The position numbers and the translations under genes are program-made. Positions 11,791-24,118 of a DNA stretch of 64,000 bases are shown in pieces. Within the stretch, counting starts at the first letter, position 1. The number at the start of each line of letters is the position of its first letter. The notes under the pieces were generated by a model that did no database searches, was not told where the DNA came from, and worked only from the letters and a program-made list of their open reading frames with translations. The stretch is from Desmodus rotundus (lineage: Eukaryota > Chordata > Mammalia > Chiroptera > Phyllostomidae): contig NC_071392.1 in assembly GCF_022682495.2 (NCBI RefSeq), positions 75,848,097-75,912,096 of the forward strand, in the 5' to 3' direction.

Positions 11791-12540
11791 CCCAACTTCC
11801 ACTACCAGCTACACGCCGTCCTCAGCAGAATGGGTTTGCCCAGGCAGATCTCCCCGAGTTTCAGGTGGCCCCTGGACACCCGCACCTGCCCGGCCCACAG
11901 GAACCTCAATGCCAACACGTTACGTGAACCCCAAACTTGCCCCTTCTGCAAGCTCCCCCTTCCATGAATGGGGCAAGTCCCTCTACCCTGAGAGGCCTCC
12001 CCGCCACCTCCCAGTCCTTCCGGCACCCACCCTGGAGCAGTTCTCTCTGGGAGTCGCCCAGCCGAGGTCTCCGTTTACACCGCACCCTTTCAGATGAGCC
12101 TGCAGCATTGAGCCTGGGTGAAAGTGACACTTTCTCTGGTAATGCTAGTTACCGTGTCCAGTGTGAAGGATACATTTTCAGCACAATGCCAGGGGGTGCC
12201 CGCTGGAGAGAGGGGCTCCTCCATGATCCCCACTTGGCTCTGGGGGACATGTTCCAGCTGGTGCAGTTCTCAGCTGTCTGCTCTCCAGGACAGCGACTTA
12301 ATTGCTCACTGCATTTATTCCACCACCCAGCACAACTGGCTCAGAATAGCAAAGCCAACCCCTCCACCGCCGGCATGATGGCTCAACACTATTGAGGAGT
12401 TTTCGGTTCTTTTATCTGTAGAATATGTTCCACTGGGAATATAGTCAGATTTCTGTGTTTTAGAGTCATTTGTACTGTCTTTGGGGATGTGCCATTTAAT
12501 GAGATCCAAGGGTTCCTTTGTTTTATTCCACTTTTGATTT
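11791..12540. other. No gene recognised
   Basis: Moderately GC-rich, becoming AT-rich after 12390. No coding signature. Confidence 0.35.
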
Positions 12541-13161
12541 TTAGGACTTTTTTAATATTTCATTTTTAAATAATGTTTTAATTAATTTTTATTTTTACAG
12601 AGGTAATATATTTACTTGGTCAGAACCTAAGATAACATTTAAGATAATAAAAAATCTTCCTACCCATGCTCTAGCTTCTCCATTTTCCTCTTTCCAACTA
12701 CTTTTATTATATCTTTCGTTTCCTCCCACGGTTTTTAAAGATGCAGGCAAACATATTATATTCACTATTACACGTATGTCCTGTGGTTTACTCTGTGTGT
12801 TCAGCACAGCATCATTTCAAAAAAGTACCTGAAAGCCAATCTCATTCTTTTTTATAGCTGCACAGAATTCATTTTATGAATAAAGCGAAAATCATTTAGC
12901 CAGTCCACTACTGAGTCATATTTTGGTTGTTTCATATATTTTGCTATTACAAGTGGTTTACATTTAATTTTGTTTTATAATTTTGCAAAATATTTACAAA
13001 GCTCCTTAGCCAAACCCATAAACAAAGCATAGCAGATAAATCTAGCATCTATACCTGTCTTAACATTAAAGTTTCTTAAATTTTATTTAATATATCTGGG
13101 AGGTCACTCCAGAGAAGTAAATTTTTAAAAATCTTTATTTCTTTTATTTTTTATTACATTT
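12541..13161 (-). mobile_element. Old LINE-1 3' fragment
   Basis: TTTTTTATAGCTGCACAGAATTC, then TTTAGCCAGTCCACTACTGA, TTTTGGTTGTTTCATATATT and TTGCTATTACAAGTG. These are antisense L1M 3' landmarks at high divergence. Confidence 0.6.
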
Positions 13162-13372
13162 ATTTTTTTAGATTTTTATTTATTTATTTTTAGAGAGAGG
13201 GGAAGGGAAGGAGAAAGAGAGACATCAATGTGTGGCTGCCTCTGGTTCACCCCCCCCCCCCCCACTGGGAACCCAGCTGGCAACCCAGGCATGTGCCTTG
13301 ACCGGGAATTGAACTGGTGACCCTTTGGTTCTCAGTCCCACACTCAATCCACTGAGCCACACCAGCCAGGGC
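13162..13372 (-). mobile_element. Ves SINE
   Basis: The minus strand begins GCCCTGGCTGGTGTGGCTCA, with box B replaced by CAGTTCAATTCC, then a CT-rich body and an A-rich tail. It contains a plus-strand C-run at 13250-13263. TATTTCTTTTAT (about 13137) and TATTTCTTCTGT (13373) are possible duplications of the target site. Confidence 0.9.
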
Positions 13373-13520
13373 TATTTCTTCTGTTTTTTTAACAGTTGTG
13401 TAAAACTGCATTATGTACATATATCACAGTTTATTGCTCCCTGTGGGTTATTCTAACATTCTGCTATTACTAATAGTTGTCAAGTACATTTCTGAAGCAC
13501 CTGGAAACAACTGAGTCTGG
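13373..13520 (-). mobile_element. Old LINE-1-like fragment
   Basis: GTGTAAAACTGCATTATG and ATCACAGTTTATTGCTCC followed by CTGCTATTACTAATAGTTG repeat antisense old-L1 phrases. It is probably the continuation of the fragment split by the SINE. Confidence 0.5.
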
Positions 13521-14475
13521 TATTTTATTTTACTTTATTAATTTACTTTTTTGAGTCTGGTATTTAAAGTTTCTGGTTCCACAGCCCTGTTCTGTAGAAG
13601 CTGCCGGATGCTCCTTTCAGAACGTGAGCTGGATTTCAGGGCACTGCCTCCCACCAGCCCGACCACAGCCAGCTGCGCCAAAGACTCACGTCTGCGCCAG
13701 ACACTGAACCACAGAGGGGACCTCGGGGCGCCCAACAGCATTGGAGGAGGTTTGGGGGCAAACTGCTTAACTGGGGCCCTCCATGTTGGAAGGTGACAAA
13801 GGGCCCAATCAGAGACTCTGTTTCAGGAAACATGAGTTTTTAGCATTTACAGAGAAAGGTCACAGGAGTTCTGGCTCTACTCAAATGGTAAGAGGAGTCT
13901 CAGGGCCCAGAGTTCAGCTGAGGGGACAGCTTCCTGTCATCAGTTCTCTTGCCATAACCTCCCGAAGGGCCGGTGTCTACACTTCTCGTAGGGTATTAAA
14001 GAAGTCTTTTTTTCTCAATATGCTCCTGATTTTTTCAACACTAGTTGTTTGCACGCAGGGTACAAAGGTACATTTCTTCCTACTCTCGTTATCGCAAATG
14101 CCCAGTTATGAATTAAAGATGCTTTACTGGCGGTGCTCTCGCAATGTGGATGAGTGAGTGTGTGCACGCTTGTGAATGTCTCACATGTGCATTTGCGCCA
14201 GACCTGAATGGACGATTTTATGGACGAGACTCCAGTTAGGACTACACAAGGCAGCTGGAGGGGCGTGAGGTGCCCACCCGAGGAAGAGAGAGACGTTCTT
14301 TGCTTCCATCCAGCAGGGGAAAGAAATGGAAAGAATTTTGAACACCCAGGTCCTCCAGCTCGCGGGAGCGGGTGGAGAGCTGCCAGAGGGAGAGCAGACA
14401 GGCTGGAGCTGCTGCCCCAGAAAAGCGAGAAGGGGCATGTGGTCGATGACCGCCCTGCCAGCCGGGTGGGAATTA
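13521..14475. other. No gene recognised
   Basis: Mixed-composition sequence with short frames on both strands. No repeat or domain recognised. Confidence 0.35.
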
Positions 14476-14477
14476 TT

Positions 14478-14650
14478 CATGGGGAGCTATAGGAGTCTGG
14501 TGGAAAGAACCCGGGGCTGGCGATAAGGAGGTCGGTGTGTGACCTTGGATGAGTTCCGTTTGGCCTTGAGCAAGTCACTTCAACTCCGTGCCGAAACACC
14601 TGTGACCTGTTGCACGGGACGGTAATCTGCCCTCTGTATCTCCTCCAGCA
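14478..14650 (+). repeat. MIR copy
   Basis: TGTGTGACCTTGGATGAG, then CCTTGAGCAAGTCACTTCAA, as in the sense MIR core. A weaker antisense MIR-like block (GACGCTGAGGCCCAG) follows at 14725-14790. Confidence 0.6.
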
Positions 14651-14799
14651 ATCCTTTCTGCAACAAGGCAGGGCACAGACAGACAGACCGGCCAGTAACA
14701 CCAGGCCCACCGGCATCCAGGCAAGGACGCTGAGGCCCAGCCCAGGAAAGCCACTCGCCCGAGCACCCAGGGAGCACCTTGATCGTGGCTCCGGGAGGA

Positions 14800-17310
14800 G
14801 CCAGCAGCCTGTCTGGGGCCTTCGTGGAGCAGAGCAGCCCTGGGCGCCTCGGGAAGAGCAGGGAGACTGTTCAGGGTGGAGGCCCTCGCGGGGACGCAGG
14901 TCATTTTCCTTGCAAAAACGGAATTCAAATCGGAGGAGCTGCCAGAGCTGCGGGAGGCGGCTGACACGGATGCGTCCGCCAGGCTCCGAGCTGCAGGGAT
15001 CACGTCACTGGGGAGCACTGGACCAGGATCCCGCCTGACCCCTCTGTTTTGCTGGTCTGAGCTGTCAGACTGTGGGAGCCGGTTGTCCCCTCAGGCCAGT
15101 CTTGGCGTTTCCCCAGGGCTGTGGCTGGGGCCAGGGCAGGGTGAACTTGGGCTTCAGGCGCCCCCACCTCCCGGGACCCAGCTGCGGAGGTGGAGATGGC
15201 CGCACAGCCACAGCCAGCACATGCATTAGTAATAGCCACCGATCCTGCTGGCCCCGCGCCCTGTTTCCAGCGGGGGGCAGTAACCCGAGCCCGGGTGCCC
15301 CCTGCCCAACGGCAAGCCATCGGACACCACCTCTGTCCCTGGTCCTTGGTCTCTACATCAAAACGAAGAGAAATGCAAAGAAGCTATTTGTCCTCCGACA
15401 CCCTGAACACACGCTGTTCACCTCTTCACTTCTTTCAGAGGTTTCCCTGTGTGGGTGTGTTAGAAAGTGACCTGTCAGGCCACTTGGGTCATCTGTGCTG
15501 GGGTGCAAGTCCTTCCTGGGCTGGGCCTCCGTTTCCTCACTGGTGATGGGTCTGTTCTGAGGCCACCCCTGGTCCTACAGCTCCAGACCCCGGGACTTGG
15601 TCTCTGCTCTAATGGGGGTCACAGCAGGTCAGGTGGGGGGCCCAGCAGGGCCACAGTCAGCCCATGGCAGGCTAGATTCTGCGCCAAAGGACAGTGGAGG
15701 CACAGCTGCAGGGGCTCCTGAGGGCCTGTCCTGGACCAGGCAGGCCTGGAAGGTGGCAAGCTTTGAGAAGAACAGGACGGGGGAGGAGGAGCTGTAGCTC
15801 AAGGGGCAGGTGAGGTGCAGGGGGCACTGCTCACCACCAACCGTTCTCCTGGGGGTGGCCCAAATGGAGGAGGAAGGAGGCCCCAGGAAGCTCATCTGAC
15901 CCTGGGGCAGCACAGCCAGCCTTCCCATTCCGGGGCAGAGCTTCAGGCTCCCCGTACCTCCTCATGGTCCATTTACCCCCACAGTAGCCATGGGATGTCC
16001 CCAAGGGACACACACTCTGTCCTGTGACCTGTCTCCAGCAGCTGCTCTTGGGTGGAAAGGTCCTGGCCACCCCAAAATGCCTCTCCTAGGAGCCCTGTAA
16101 TTCTCCCCACGAGAGAGAAGACATTGCTACCTGAACACATACCACACTGGAGAAAAACACACCTCCAGGAATTAGGCCATCAGCGAGGGGGTAGGCCTGT
16201 GTGGGGTATGCACATCCTGGGGGGGGGCTAGGGGCAGCCCAAGGGCCGGGAGAAAGTGTGGTACCACAGGGAAGGGGGCAGATGAGCTCCTCATGGGAGG
16301 AGCGGCCAGCCCACACTGTGTGGGCCACCAGCCCTGGGACCCTCAGGAAGGACAGCTTAGCCCGCTTCCCCATGCCCCATGGCTGCGCTGAACGGAGCTG
16401 CTGACACCTGTGGAGGCTGACTTCTGGGCTTACAGTGGGCGTAGGCGGGGGACAGGCAGATGGTGCAGAAATAGGGGTCTTGGGGGCTGGGTCACCGGAA
16501 GGGCTTTCTCTGGCCCAGGCTTTCACCAGGGCCCAGGGTTTCAATCGACTGCCCAGTGCCAGGCCGCAGGGGTCAGGGCCAGAGGCTGCTGCACCTGCTG
16601 AGCTTTGCTCCTAGGGCCTTCCTTGTCGGGTTCCTGGGATTCCAAAGTGACAAGCTGAGGGATGGGGGGGCAGAGGGCCTGGACCAGGGTGAGGACACAT
16701 TCCCCCTTCAGAGCTTCATTCTCATGAGCCCACCCATGGAGCCAACCTTGCCAAGCGGTGTCAGAGGGCCAGGCTTCTGGCCTCCCGGAAGTGGGCAGGA
16801 GGGAAGGTGCAGGGACAGTTCCGCCAATCCAGCCCAGCCAGAGGCCTGGCTGCAGGCAAGGGGTGGGCTCTCTCCTTGAGGCTCAGGGTTCCCCTGCCCC
16901 CGCTTCCTGGGCAGCCAGCAGAAGAGCCTGACTTTCTAGCACCTGCCCAGGCCCTGCTGATGCAGTCACAGCTGAGAGGCAGCGGCTAAATAATTCAGCA
17001 GAGCTGGGTATCTTGACTCCACGTGGGAGGCCACCGGCTGGCCCCGAAGGCCTCCACCTGGATGGCGAGGAGGATCCTGGCCTCCCCTGGAGCTTCTCCC
17101 TGCCTCAGAGGGTTTCACAGGCTCCCTCACCAGGCCCAACGCACCCCCACCCCCTGCTTTCCCTACAGCTGTGACCTTGCCTGAGCCGGTCCTCTCCCGG
17201 ATCCTGCATCACCAAGCTTTCCAACTCCACCTCGCTGGCTCTCTGATTCCATCCGCTCCTCTCCCTCTACTGGCCTCCACCCTCCTGGACAACCTGACAG
17301 CCCCTGGCTG
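14800..17310. other. GC-rich non-coding stretch
   Basis: CpG-rich in 14880-15010. A weak MIR-like block lies at 15510-15560 (CCTCCGTTTCCTCACTGG). Otherwise nothing recognised. Confidence 0.35.
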
Positions 17311-17690
17311 CATTCCCTGCCTGTAGAACAGCCCCCATTCACTTTGCACAGGGCATGTCATCCCCTCCTTCAGGCCCCTTCATGGCGACCACGTCCCTGG
17401 CCCTGTCCGCCCCTGCCTCACGCTGCAGGGACCAGGAACAACACGCTGCCATGTGGTTCCCTCCAAGCTGCCCCTGCGGCTCTACTTTCACCCAGGCCTC
17501 CTCCTCAGCCTGGGCTGTAACTCCCCCCTCCCCGTCAGCCTCGTTCACCTCCACAGACCGCTCAAGCCCCCTCCTCCGAGGAGTCTTCCCTGAACACCAC
17601 AGCCCCACTCTGCCCGGCCTGCATCTGTCACAGCCCCTTCCACGCAGCCCACGCACATCCAGCCCTGTGTCTGCTTTCCCACCAGGGTAT
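17310..17690 (+). repeat. Possible L2 LINE fragment
   Basis: The CCTCCGAGGAGTCTTCCCTGAACACCACAGCC phrase near 17570 and the general layout match an L2 3' end. Diverged. Confidence 0.4.
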
Positions 17691-17739
17691 GTTTTTTGTG
17701 TGCATGTTTTTTAACTTTTCGTTGTGTATTTATCAGGTG

Positions 17740-18244
17740 TTCTACCTAATTTTTTAAACATTTTTATTCTTTTTTCAGCAAAATATACGTAATAAAATGC
17801 TCACTTAGATGTGCCCTCTGTGCCCTCTCACACCTCAGACCTTCTTCCGCCTGGGATTGTGCGCCCGAGGAAACAGGAAGCGGGCATGAGACGCCAGCAA
17901 AAAATCATAGATACCGAAACAGTCCCGCAAAGATGCCAGATATTGGAATTATAGACCCAGTGTCTAAAACATGCATGTCTGTTTATTGAATTGAAAAATA
18001 AACTTGAAGAGATTGACAAGGAACAGGAAAAATTTTTTTTTAAGTGATAGGGTAGAGAGGGAAGAGAACCGATTAGAACTTCTAGAGCTTTAATAACAGA
18101 TGGTTGGTAAGTGGAACATCGTGCGGCTGTTTAAAGGACTGAAGCAGCTCCGTATGCGCTGTCATGGAATTAGTACTTCGTAAAACAGCGCAACAGCGGT
18201 GTGTGTGAGATCGGCTTCCACGTGCACATAAAACTGTTACTTCT
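17740..18244 (+). mobile_element. Possible old LINE-1 fragment, interrupted by a SINE
   Basis: GTGGAACATCGTGCGGCTGTTTAAAGG (18112) and, beyond the SINE, ACAGTGGTTACCTCTGGG (18511) match sense old-L1 3' phrases. The 17740-18090 part is uncertain. Confidence 0.4.
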
Positions 18245-18458
18245 TTTTTTTAAAAAAAATTAAAGATTTTATTTATTTATTTAGAGAGAGGAAGGTAGGA
18301 AGAAAATAAAAGGAGAGAAACATTGATCAGTTGCCTCTCACATGCCCTCAGATGGGGACCAGGCCCATAGTCCAGGCAGGTGCCCTGACCAGGAATTGAA
18401 CTGGTGACCTTTTGCTTTGCAGGAGGACGCCAAACTAACACAGCCTCGCCAACCAGGG
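18245..18458 (-). mobile_element. Ves SINE with target-site duplication
   Basis: Ves with tail at the low-coordinate end. Flanks AAACTGTTACTTCT (before 18245) and AAAGCTGTTACTTCT (from 18459) are a near-perfect duplication. The head is diverged (CCTGGTTGGCGAGGCTGTG on the minus strand). Confidence 0.88.
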
Positions 18459-18593
18459 AAAGCTGTTACTTCTGATTATGTATACAGGGGAGGCCCCAAT
18501 AAAGCTACAAACAGTGGTTACCTCTGGGAAAGGAACCCAAGTACAGGGGAGCGGGAAGGACAAGCAATTTACTTTTTTTAAAAAGTAAATTAT

Positions 18594-18772
18594 TCTGGCG
18601 TGGTAGCTCTGGTGTTGTCCCAGATACACCAAGGTTGTGGGTTCAATCCTCCTCCAGGACACACATAAGAATCAGCCAACGAATGCATAAATAAGTGGAA
18701 CAACAAATCGACGTTTTTTTCCCTCTCTCTCTCCTCGCTTTTTTCCAAGATCAATCAAAAATAACTTTATTA
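18594..18772 (+). mobile_element. Ves-related SINE, variant subfamily
   Basis: The head is CTGGCGTGGTAGCTCTGGT, with GTGGGTTCAATCCTC as box B. The body ATAAGTGGAACAACAAATCG is not found in the other Ves copies except the one at 26681-26852. It has a CT-rich run and A-rich tail. AAAAGTAAATTATT and AAAAGTCAATTAAA flank it. Confidence 0.75.
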
Positions 18773-18814
18773 AAAGTCAATTAAAATTAAATTAATTTTA
18801 AATTAAGATTTTTT

Positions 18815-19540
18815 TTAAGAGCAGTTTTAGCTTCACAGTACAGAGATTTCCCATTGGCCCTTTGCCCCGCCCCCACACAGGCACAGCCTTCCTGACTGTG
18901 GACGTCAGGCACCGGGGCGGTCCGTCTGTTACCATCAACAAACCTGCGCTGACTCATCATTCTCAACCAGAGTCCGTGGTTCTCTTTACGGTCCACTCTC
19001 GGTGGTGGACATTCTAAGGTCTGGACAGATGAAAAATCCCACATGTGTCCGCCATTACGGTATCGTGCAGAGTAGTTCCACTGCCCTAAAACCCTCCATG
19101 CTCTGCCCGTTCCCCACCATCACCACCTGCAGCTAAACCCCTGCTCCCCAGTGATCCTTTGACTGTCTCCATCGTTCTGCCTTTTCCAGGTTGTCACACA
19201 GTCGGAATCACATGGCGTACACACTTTCACGTCGGCTTCTTTCCCTTAGTAAGATGCCAGTCAGGTTCCTCCATGTCTCCCCCCAGCTTGACAGCTCATT
19301 TCTTTCCAGCACTGAGTGATACTCCCTTTTCTGGGTGTTTCACAGTTTATTCAAGCACTCGCCTGCTGAAGGGCATCTTGGTCTTTTTCAAGTTTTGGCA
19401 ATTACGAACAAAGCTGCCATAAACCTCTGTGTGCGGGGTTTTGTGTGGACGTAAGTTTTCAGTTCCTTCGGGTGAATCCCAAGGAGCACAATTGCTGCAT
19501 CCTATGATAAGAGGTTTGTTCCGTTTTGCAAGAAAGAACC
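18815..19540 (-). mobile_element. LINE-1 (L1MA/L1MB-like) 3' end
   Basis: A good antisense match to the L1 3' UTR and ORF2 end: TACAGAGATTTCCCATTGG, GCAGAGTAGTTCCACTGCCC, TCCATGTCTCCC, AGCTCATTTCTTTCCAGCAC, TTTTGGCAATTACGAAC and AAGGAGCACAATTGCTGCAT. Truncated at the 5' end. Confidence 0.85.
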
Positions 19541-21770
19541 AAGAGATTTATTTTTAACTGTATAATTGTAACTTTCTAAAGCCCTGCACTGTGTTTATGT
19601 GTTACCAATTCAAAATATTTTTAAAAACTAATATTCCCTGTCCCGGAATGAAAAGACTAAACTAAACAGAATGTCATAATATTGATTGTCCTTAAACAAA
19701 TTTACTTATTTTTGTAACCATTATGAAAAATCTCAACAGTTATTTGAGTCTTGCTTCTATGATTTGTTTGCAAACATAAATAGGTGATGATTTCAGATTT
19801 TATTATGGAAAAATGGTGGTCCAGTCCTAGACGAGGCATTATACCATCAGCATGTATGAAAAAGCAACAGTATTTTAAAAAACATGGTGCCAAGAAAAAT
19901 AGAAGCATTGATAAATGAAACAAAAGTAGTGAACACAAATCCTTTATATGAGATAAAGAAGTTTAAAAACAAACTGGTAGACAAGGAGGGTCTCTACCCA
20001 TCTCTCCCCCAAAGTAAGTACCTCATTCAAGTCCGTGGGTTATTAATGTTCTCTGAGCGCCTGCGGCTCCCCTATTGGATGTTTCCACCAGGCCTTGACT
20101 CTGAACACCAGCCTCATTTACACAACTTCCTACTTGCCGTTTTCACTTGCTGATGATCCTCTCCAACTCCTCGCATCCTTTCCTCCTCCACCCCCTCCTC
20201 CCCACCCTCCCATCTCCCCACATTCCCCAGTTCCCCACGTGGAAATCCGTGCTTCCTCCCTCTCTCTTCTCGTTCCCTCCCACCACGTCCCGACCACGTC
20301 CAGCTCCACTGCCCCAGCCCTGGCCCAGGCCACCCTCCCTGCAGCGCGGATTCTGGCATGACCTCCGGCTTCCACTCACACCAGCCATCTGTTGTCCATC
20401 CAGCAGCCACAGCTGTGCATTTCAAACACTTCCCGTGCCCACTTCACCACGGCCTGGCTCCCACGGCACACCCCCAGCTATGGGTCTCAAGGTGCACTGC
20501 CTCTGGGTATGGAAACCTGCGGGATGCGAACAAAGGCACAGTTTGGAAATCTGCTTTGGAGAAAGCTTCCTGGGAGCTTAATCGGCGCCCCATCCTGTCC
20601 CCCGGCTCTGGTCTTCCTCTGTCACACCTGTGTATCTGTTAAGGCTGAAGCAGGTGTTAAAGACTGTATTTTGGTCCTTGTTGGAGGTTTCCGAGTCTGG
20701 GTGTATTGTACAACAGCATGGGGGCGTGGGTGACATTTCACCTCTGTGATAACCTAACTGGTGTCACGGCCCTTGAGAAAACGTCCTGTGAGGGCGAAGG
20801 CACAACCGGCATCAGCGACAAATACCGAATATAAAAACTTACGCTGAAGGAATCACTCTCAGGCTAGTCTTGGAACCCATTCTCAAATAAACCGCCGTCT
20901 GAGAAGACTATCTCCTGGAAAGAAACGGAGCAGTATAAGCTAGCAACACATGTAATGTGTGACACATGTAATGTGTTGCTAAATGTAATGGTGGGATTTT
21001 GAGGGCACTATCACATTTTTTTTCAAGACAGACTGGCGAAAACACATTTAAAAAAATTGTACACAATAGTTTTGTCAAATTAAAGTGTGCTTTATTCAAT
21101 CAGGTATTAAAAATAACCTACTTTATCAAGTATACCATAAAAATAATTTGAAAATAATGTGCCAATTACAATTAATCCTATTTTATTTAATCTAATAAAA
21201 TGTTTCATACTTTCACTTCCTTTAAACAAAAATAAAGTTATTTGACAGATGACAAACTAATTGGTTCTTATGCTTTTCTGTTTCATTAAAATTATTGGAA
21301 AAGTTTGAACATGATGTCTAACAAAATTAATAGCATTATTTCTGATTTTCTAATATCAGATTCTTTTTAGTTAAGCACACGTTTACTGAAGGAGTCCTAT
21401 GCTCTTATATCTTTTTCAAATGATAAATAACTTTTCATTTTAGTAACACATGAAATTACATTGATACAAATTAAATAACGAGTGTAAGGACAAATTTTCC
21501 AAAGTATGGAAATAAGGTGGAATAACGGCAACATGTCATTTCGATGTCACGTTGGAGCGCTGTGTGCCTGGACCCACCGATGAGCGATTGAAGATTGCTC
21601 ATTTCTCCAGGAGAGTGCGTCTGCATCGCACTGACTCGCTGTTGACTAGGGACCAGACTTGGCAGGTACTTGTTAACTAGCAGATTTTTCCTCGGGAGAG
21701 ATGACAGATGTCCTATAAGATATTAACCAGTTTTGTTCCTAACTTAGCAAATGGTCTTCAGTGTTTTTTC
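19541..21770. other. AT-rich, then GC-mixed sequence, no gene recognised
   Basis: 19541-19980 and 20980-21770 are AT-rich and may be an old unplaced transposon. 20160-20350 is C/T-rich on the plus strand. A 41-bp palindrome-like element lies at 20941-20981. Open frames near 19700 and 20150 have no recognised homology. Confidence 0.35.
20941..20981. repeat. Palindrome with internal direct repeat
   Basis: ACACATGTAATGTGT occurs twice in tandem, two bases apart (20947-20961 and 20963-20977). The whole is bounded by inverted arms TAGCAACACAT and ATGTGTTGCTA. Confidence 0.85.
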
Positions 21771-21773
21771 TTT

Positions 21774-21985
21774 TTTTAAATCCTCACCTGAGTACATGTT
21801 TATTGATTTTTAGAGAGAGAGCAAGAAAGAAACATCAATGTGAGAGAGAAATACTGATGTGCTGTCTCCTATGTACCCCAACCAGTGATGGAACCCACAA
21901 CCTAGGCATGTGCCCTGACCGGGAATTGAACCTGCAACATTTTGGTGTACAGGGCCACACTCCTAATGAGCTATTCAGCCAGGGC
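21774..21985 (-). mobile_element. Ves SINE, older copy
   Basis: Box B is ATTCCCGGTCAGGGC-type on the minus strand, with the CACATGCCTAGGTTGTGGG block and a GA-rich (antisense CT) body. Ends at AGGGC, 21985. Confidence 0.85.
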
Positions 21986-22079
21986 AGCATTCTTTTCGCT
22001 GACTGGCTACATAAATCTTCATTCCTCAAATTGTCCTTTGAACCAGGTACCATCCTTCTTATTTCCTCATGCATTATTT

Positions 22080-22283
22080 GTTTTAAAGATTTTATTTATT
22101 TATTTTTGGAGAGGGGGAGGCAGAGAGAGAGAGGGAGAGAAATATCAATGTGTGATTGCCTTTCGCGTGTTCCCCACTGGGAACCTGGCCCACAACCCAG
22201 GCATGTGCCCTGACTGGGAATCAAATCAGCAACCCTTTGGTTTGCAGGCCGGCACTCTATCCACTGAGCCACACCAGCCTGGA
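22080..22283 (-). mobile_element. Ves SINE with target-site duplication
   Basis: Full-length Ves. CTCATGCATTATTT (22066-22079) and CTCATGAATTATTT (22284-22297) flank it. The head on the minus strand is CCAGGCTGGTGTGGCTCAG. Confidence 0.93.
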
Positions 22284-22516
22284 CTCATGAATTATTTTGA
22301 TACATTATTGCTTTGTGTTTACATGAGTCATGTTTTTAACTTTTTAAAAATAATACTTTGATATAAAAAAACAGCATGTTGGGTTTCTTCTGCTTTTGAA
22401 ACATTTTAAAAATATAGATAAATTAATTATATTAATTTCATATTTTCTAATTGTATCTGCTTTTAATAATCTATTTGCAAGATGTACGTCATAATTTATT
22501 TCTCAATGTCTTTTTT

Positions 22517-22728
22517 TTAATTCTCACCTGAGGACATGCGCACTGATTTTACAGGGCGGGAAGGGAGAAAGAGAGAGAGGGAGAGAAACATCAATCGGTT
22601 ACCTCTTGTACACGTCCCACCTGGGACCGAACCAGCAACCCAGGTATATGCCTTGATAGGGAATCGAACCTGTGAACTTTTAGTTTACAGGACATTGCTC
22701 CAACCAACTGAGCCATACCAACCAGGGC
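22517..22728 (-). mobile_element. Ves SINE with perfect target-site duplication
   Basis: CTCAATGTCTTTTTT occurs at 22502-22516 and again at 22728-22742. The element has a GCCCTGGTTGGTATGGCTCA head on the minus strand and a GGTTCGATTCCC box B. The intact duplication suggests it is one of the younger insertions here. Confidence 0.95.
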
Positions 22729-22742
22729 TCAATGTCTTTTTT

Positions 22743-23602
22743 ACTTCCCGAAGGTATATGAAAGTATTTATTTGATTTAAAAAGTGATGTCAGGTTTTCC
22801 AGACAAAAAGTCTGATTTGGTTGATTGATTTGATAACAAGAACTAAGTCGGGATTATTTAGCAAATGTCTTCCATAAATCAAATAGCCAAATCTGCTGTT
22901 TCAAGGTTTTGAGAAAAAAAATTAGGTCTGTGTATATGTGTGTTACATATATGTATGGGTGTTACATACGTATGTACATATAAAATGTGTGACAAAGGCA
23001 TTTTATATGTAATTATGTCAATAAAGCCATATTAAAATTAACAATGTTTTTAGTTTCCCAAGCCTTCCAGTTATGTTAGGTTAAGCGAGGTTACTTTAAG
23101 TGACAAAAAATAACAGCTACAATTAATAGGTTTGATAAGTCTTTGCTATATTTGATAATTAACTTATTTGATGTCTTGGTAAATCTTCTTGGAATATTTG
23201 CCAGAACTGACAGAGTAACTTTACTGACTGAATTAAAAAAAACAAAATTATTCTGTAAGTCAGGTGACTTCCAATTCTTTGCTTTCAGCAAATTAGAGAG
23301 AACTGCATAGATTTGTCAGTAGGTAAACCATTAAAAATAATTTGTGATGATAGATTATGATTTTGGCTGTCATTCAGAAAGAACTCAAAGAATTGATTAA
23401 AATTGTTTTGTCAAAGTGCTTGCTATTCCCATCTCCTAATTTATGTGAACAAGATTTCTGTGCTTGTATCTCTAAAAATGAAAAATAGCACTAAAATTAT
23501 TACTGAATTCCTAAAGACATGGATATAAAAATAATTGCAAAGCAAACAAAAACAACCCATTTGTCTCATTAAGAGAGATATTTCTAAAAGTACTTTGTAA
23601 CA
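22743..23602. other. AT-rich sequence, no gene recognised
   Basis: Very AT-rich, with a TG/TA-rich stretch at 22925-22995. No repeat family named and no coding frame longer than 66 codons. Confidence 0.35.
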
Positions 23603-23915
23603 GCTTTTTGAGATAAAACTCGCACCCCCTGAAGTTCACCCTTTTAAAGCAGGCAATTCAGCGATTGTCAGGATGAAGTCATGCAGCTACGACCAGTATC
23701 TAACTTCGAAGCATTTGCGTCCCCCCCGAAGGAAACCTGTTCCCCATTGGGTGTCATTTTCCACCCTCACTCGACCACCAATCAATCCACTCTCTGTTTC
23801 TGTGCATTTGATTATTCGGGGCATTTCAATATGATGCGTGGCCTTTTATGTCTGCCTTCTTTCACCTAGCATGTTATTTAGGTTTATCGTGTTACAGCAT
23901 ACCTTTCTCTCTCCC
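23603..23915 (-). mobile_element. LINE-1 3' end, part 1 (split by SINE)
   Basis: Antisense L1: TTGAGATAAAACTCGCACC, AAGTTCACCCTTTTAAAG, TCAGCGATTGTCAGGATG, TTTCACCTAGCATGTTATTTAGG. Continues at 24119 after the SINE. Confidence 0.88.
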
Positions 23916-24118
23916 TTTTTTAAAAAATAGATTTTATTTACTTTTAGAGAGAAGGGAGGGAGAAAGAGGGAGAGAAGCATCAATGTGTGGTTGCCTCTCA
24001 CATGGCCCCCGCTGGGGACCTGGCCTGCAACCCAGGCATGTGCTCTGACTGGGAATCGAACTGGCGACCCTTTGGTTCACAGTCCGTGCTCAATCCACTG
24101 AGCTACACCAGCCAGGAC
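23916..24118 (-). mobile_element. Ves SINE inserted in an L1
   Basis: Minus-strand head CCTGGCTGGTGTAGCTCAG, box B AGTTCGATTCCC, CT body and A-rich tail. The L1 sequence continues on both sides. Confidence 0.93.
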
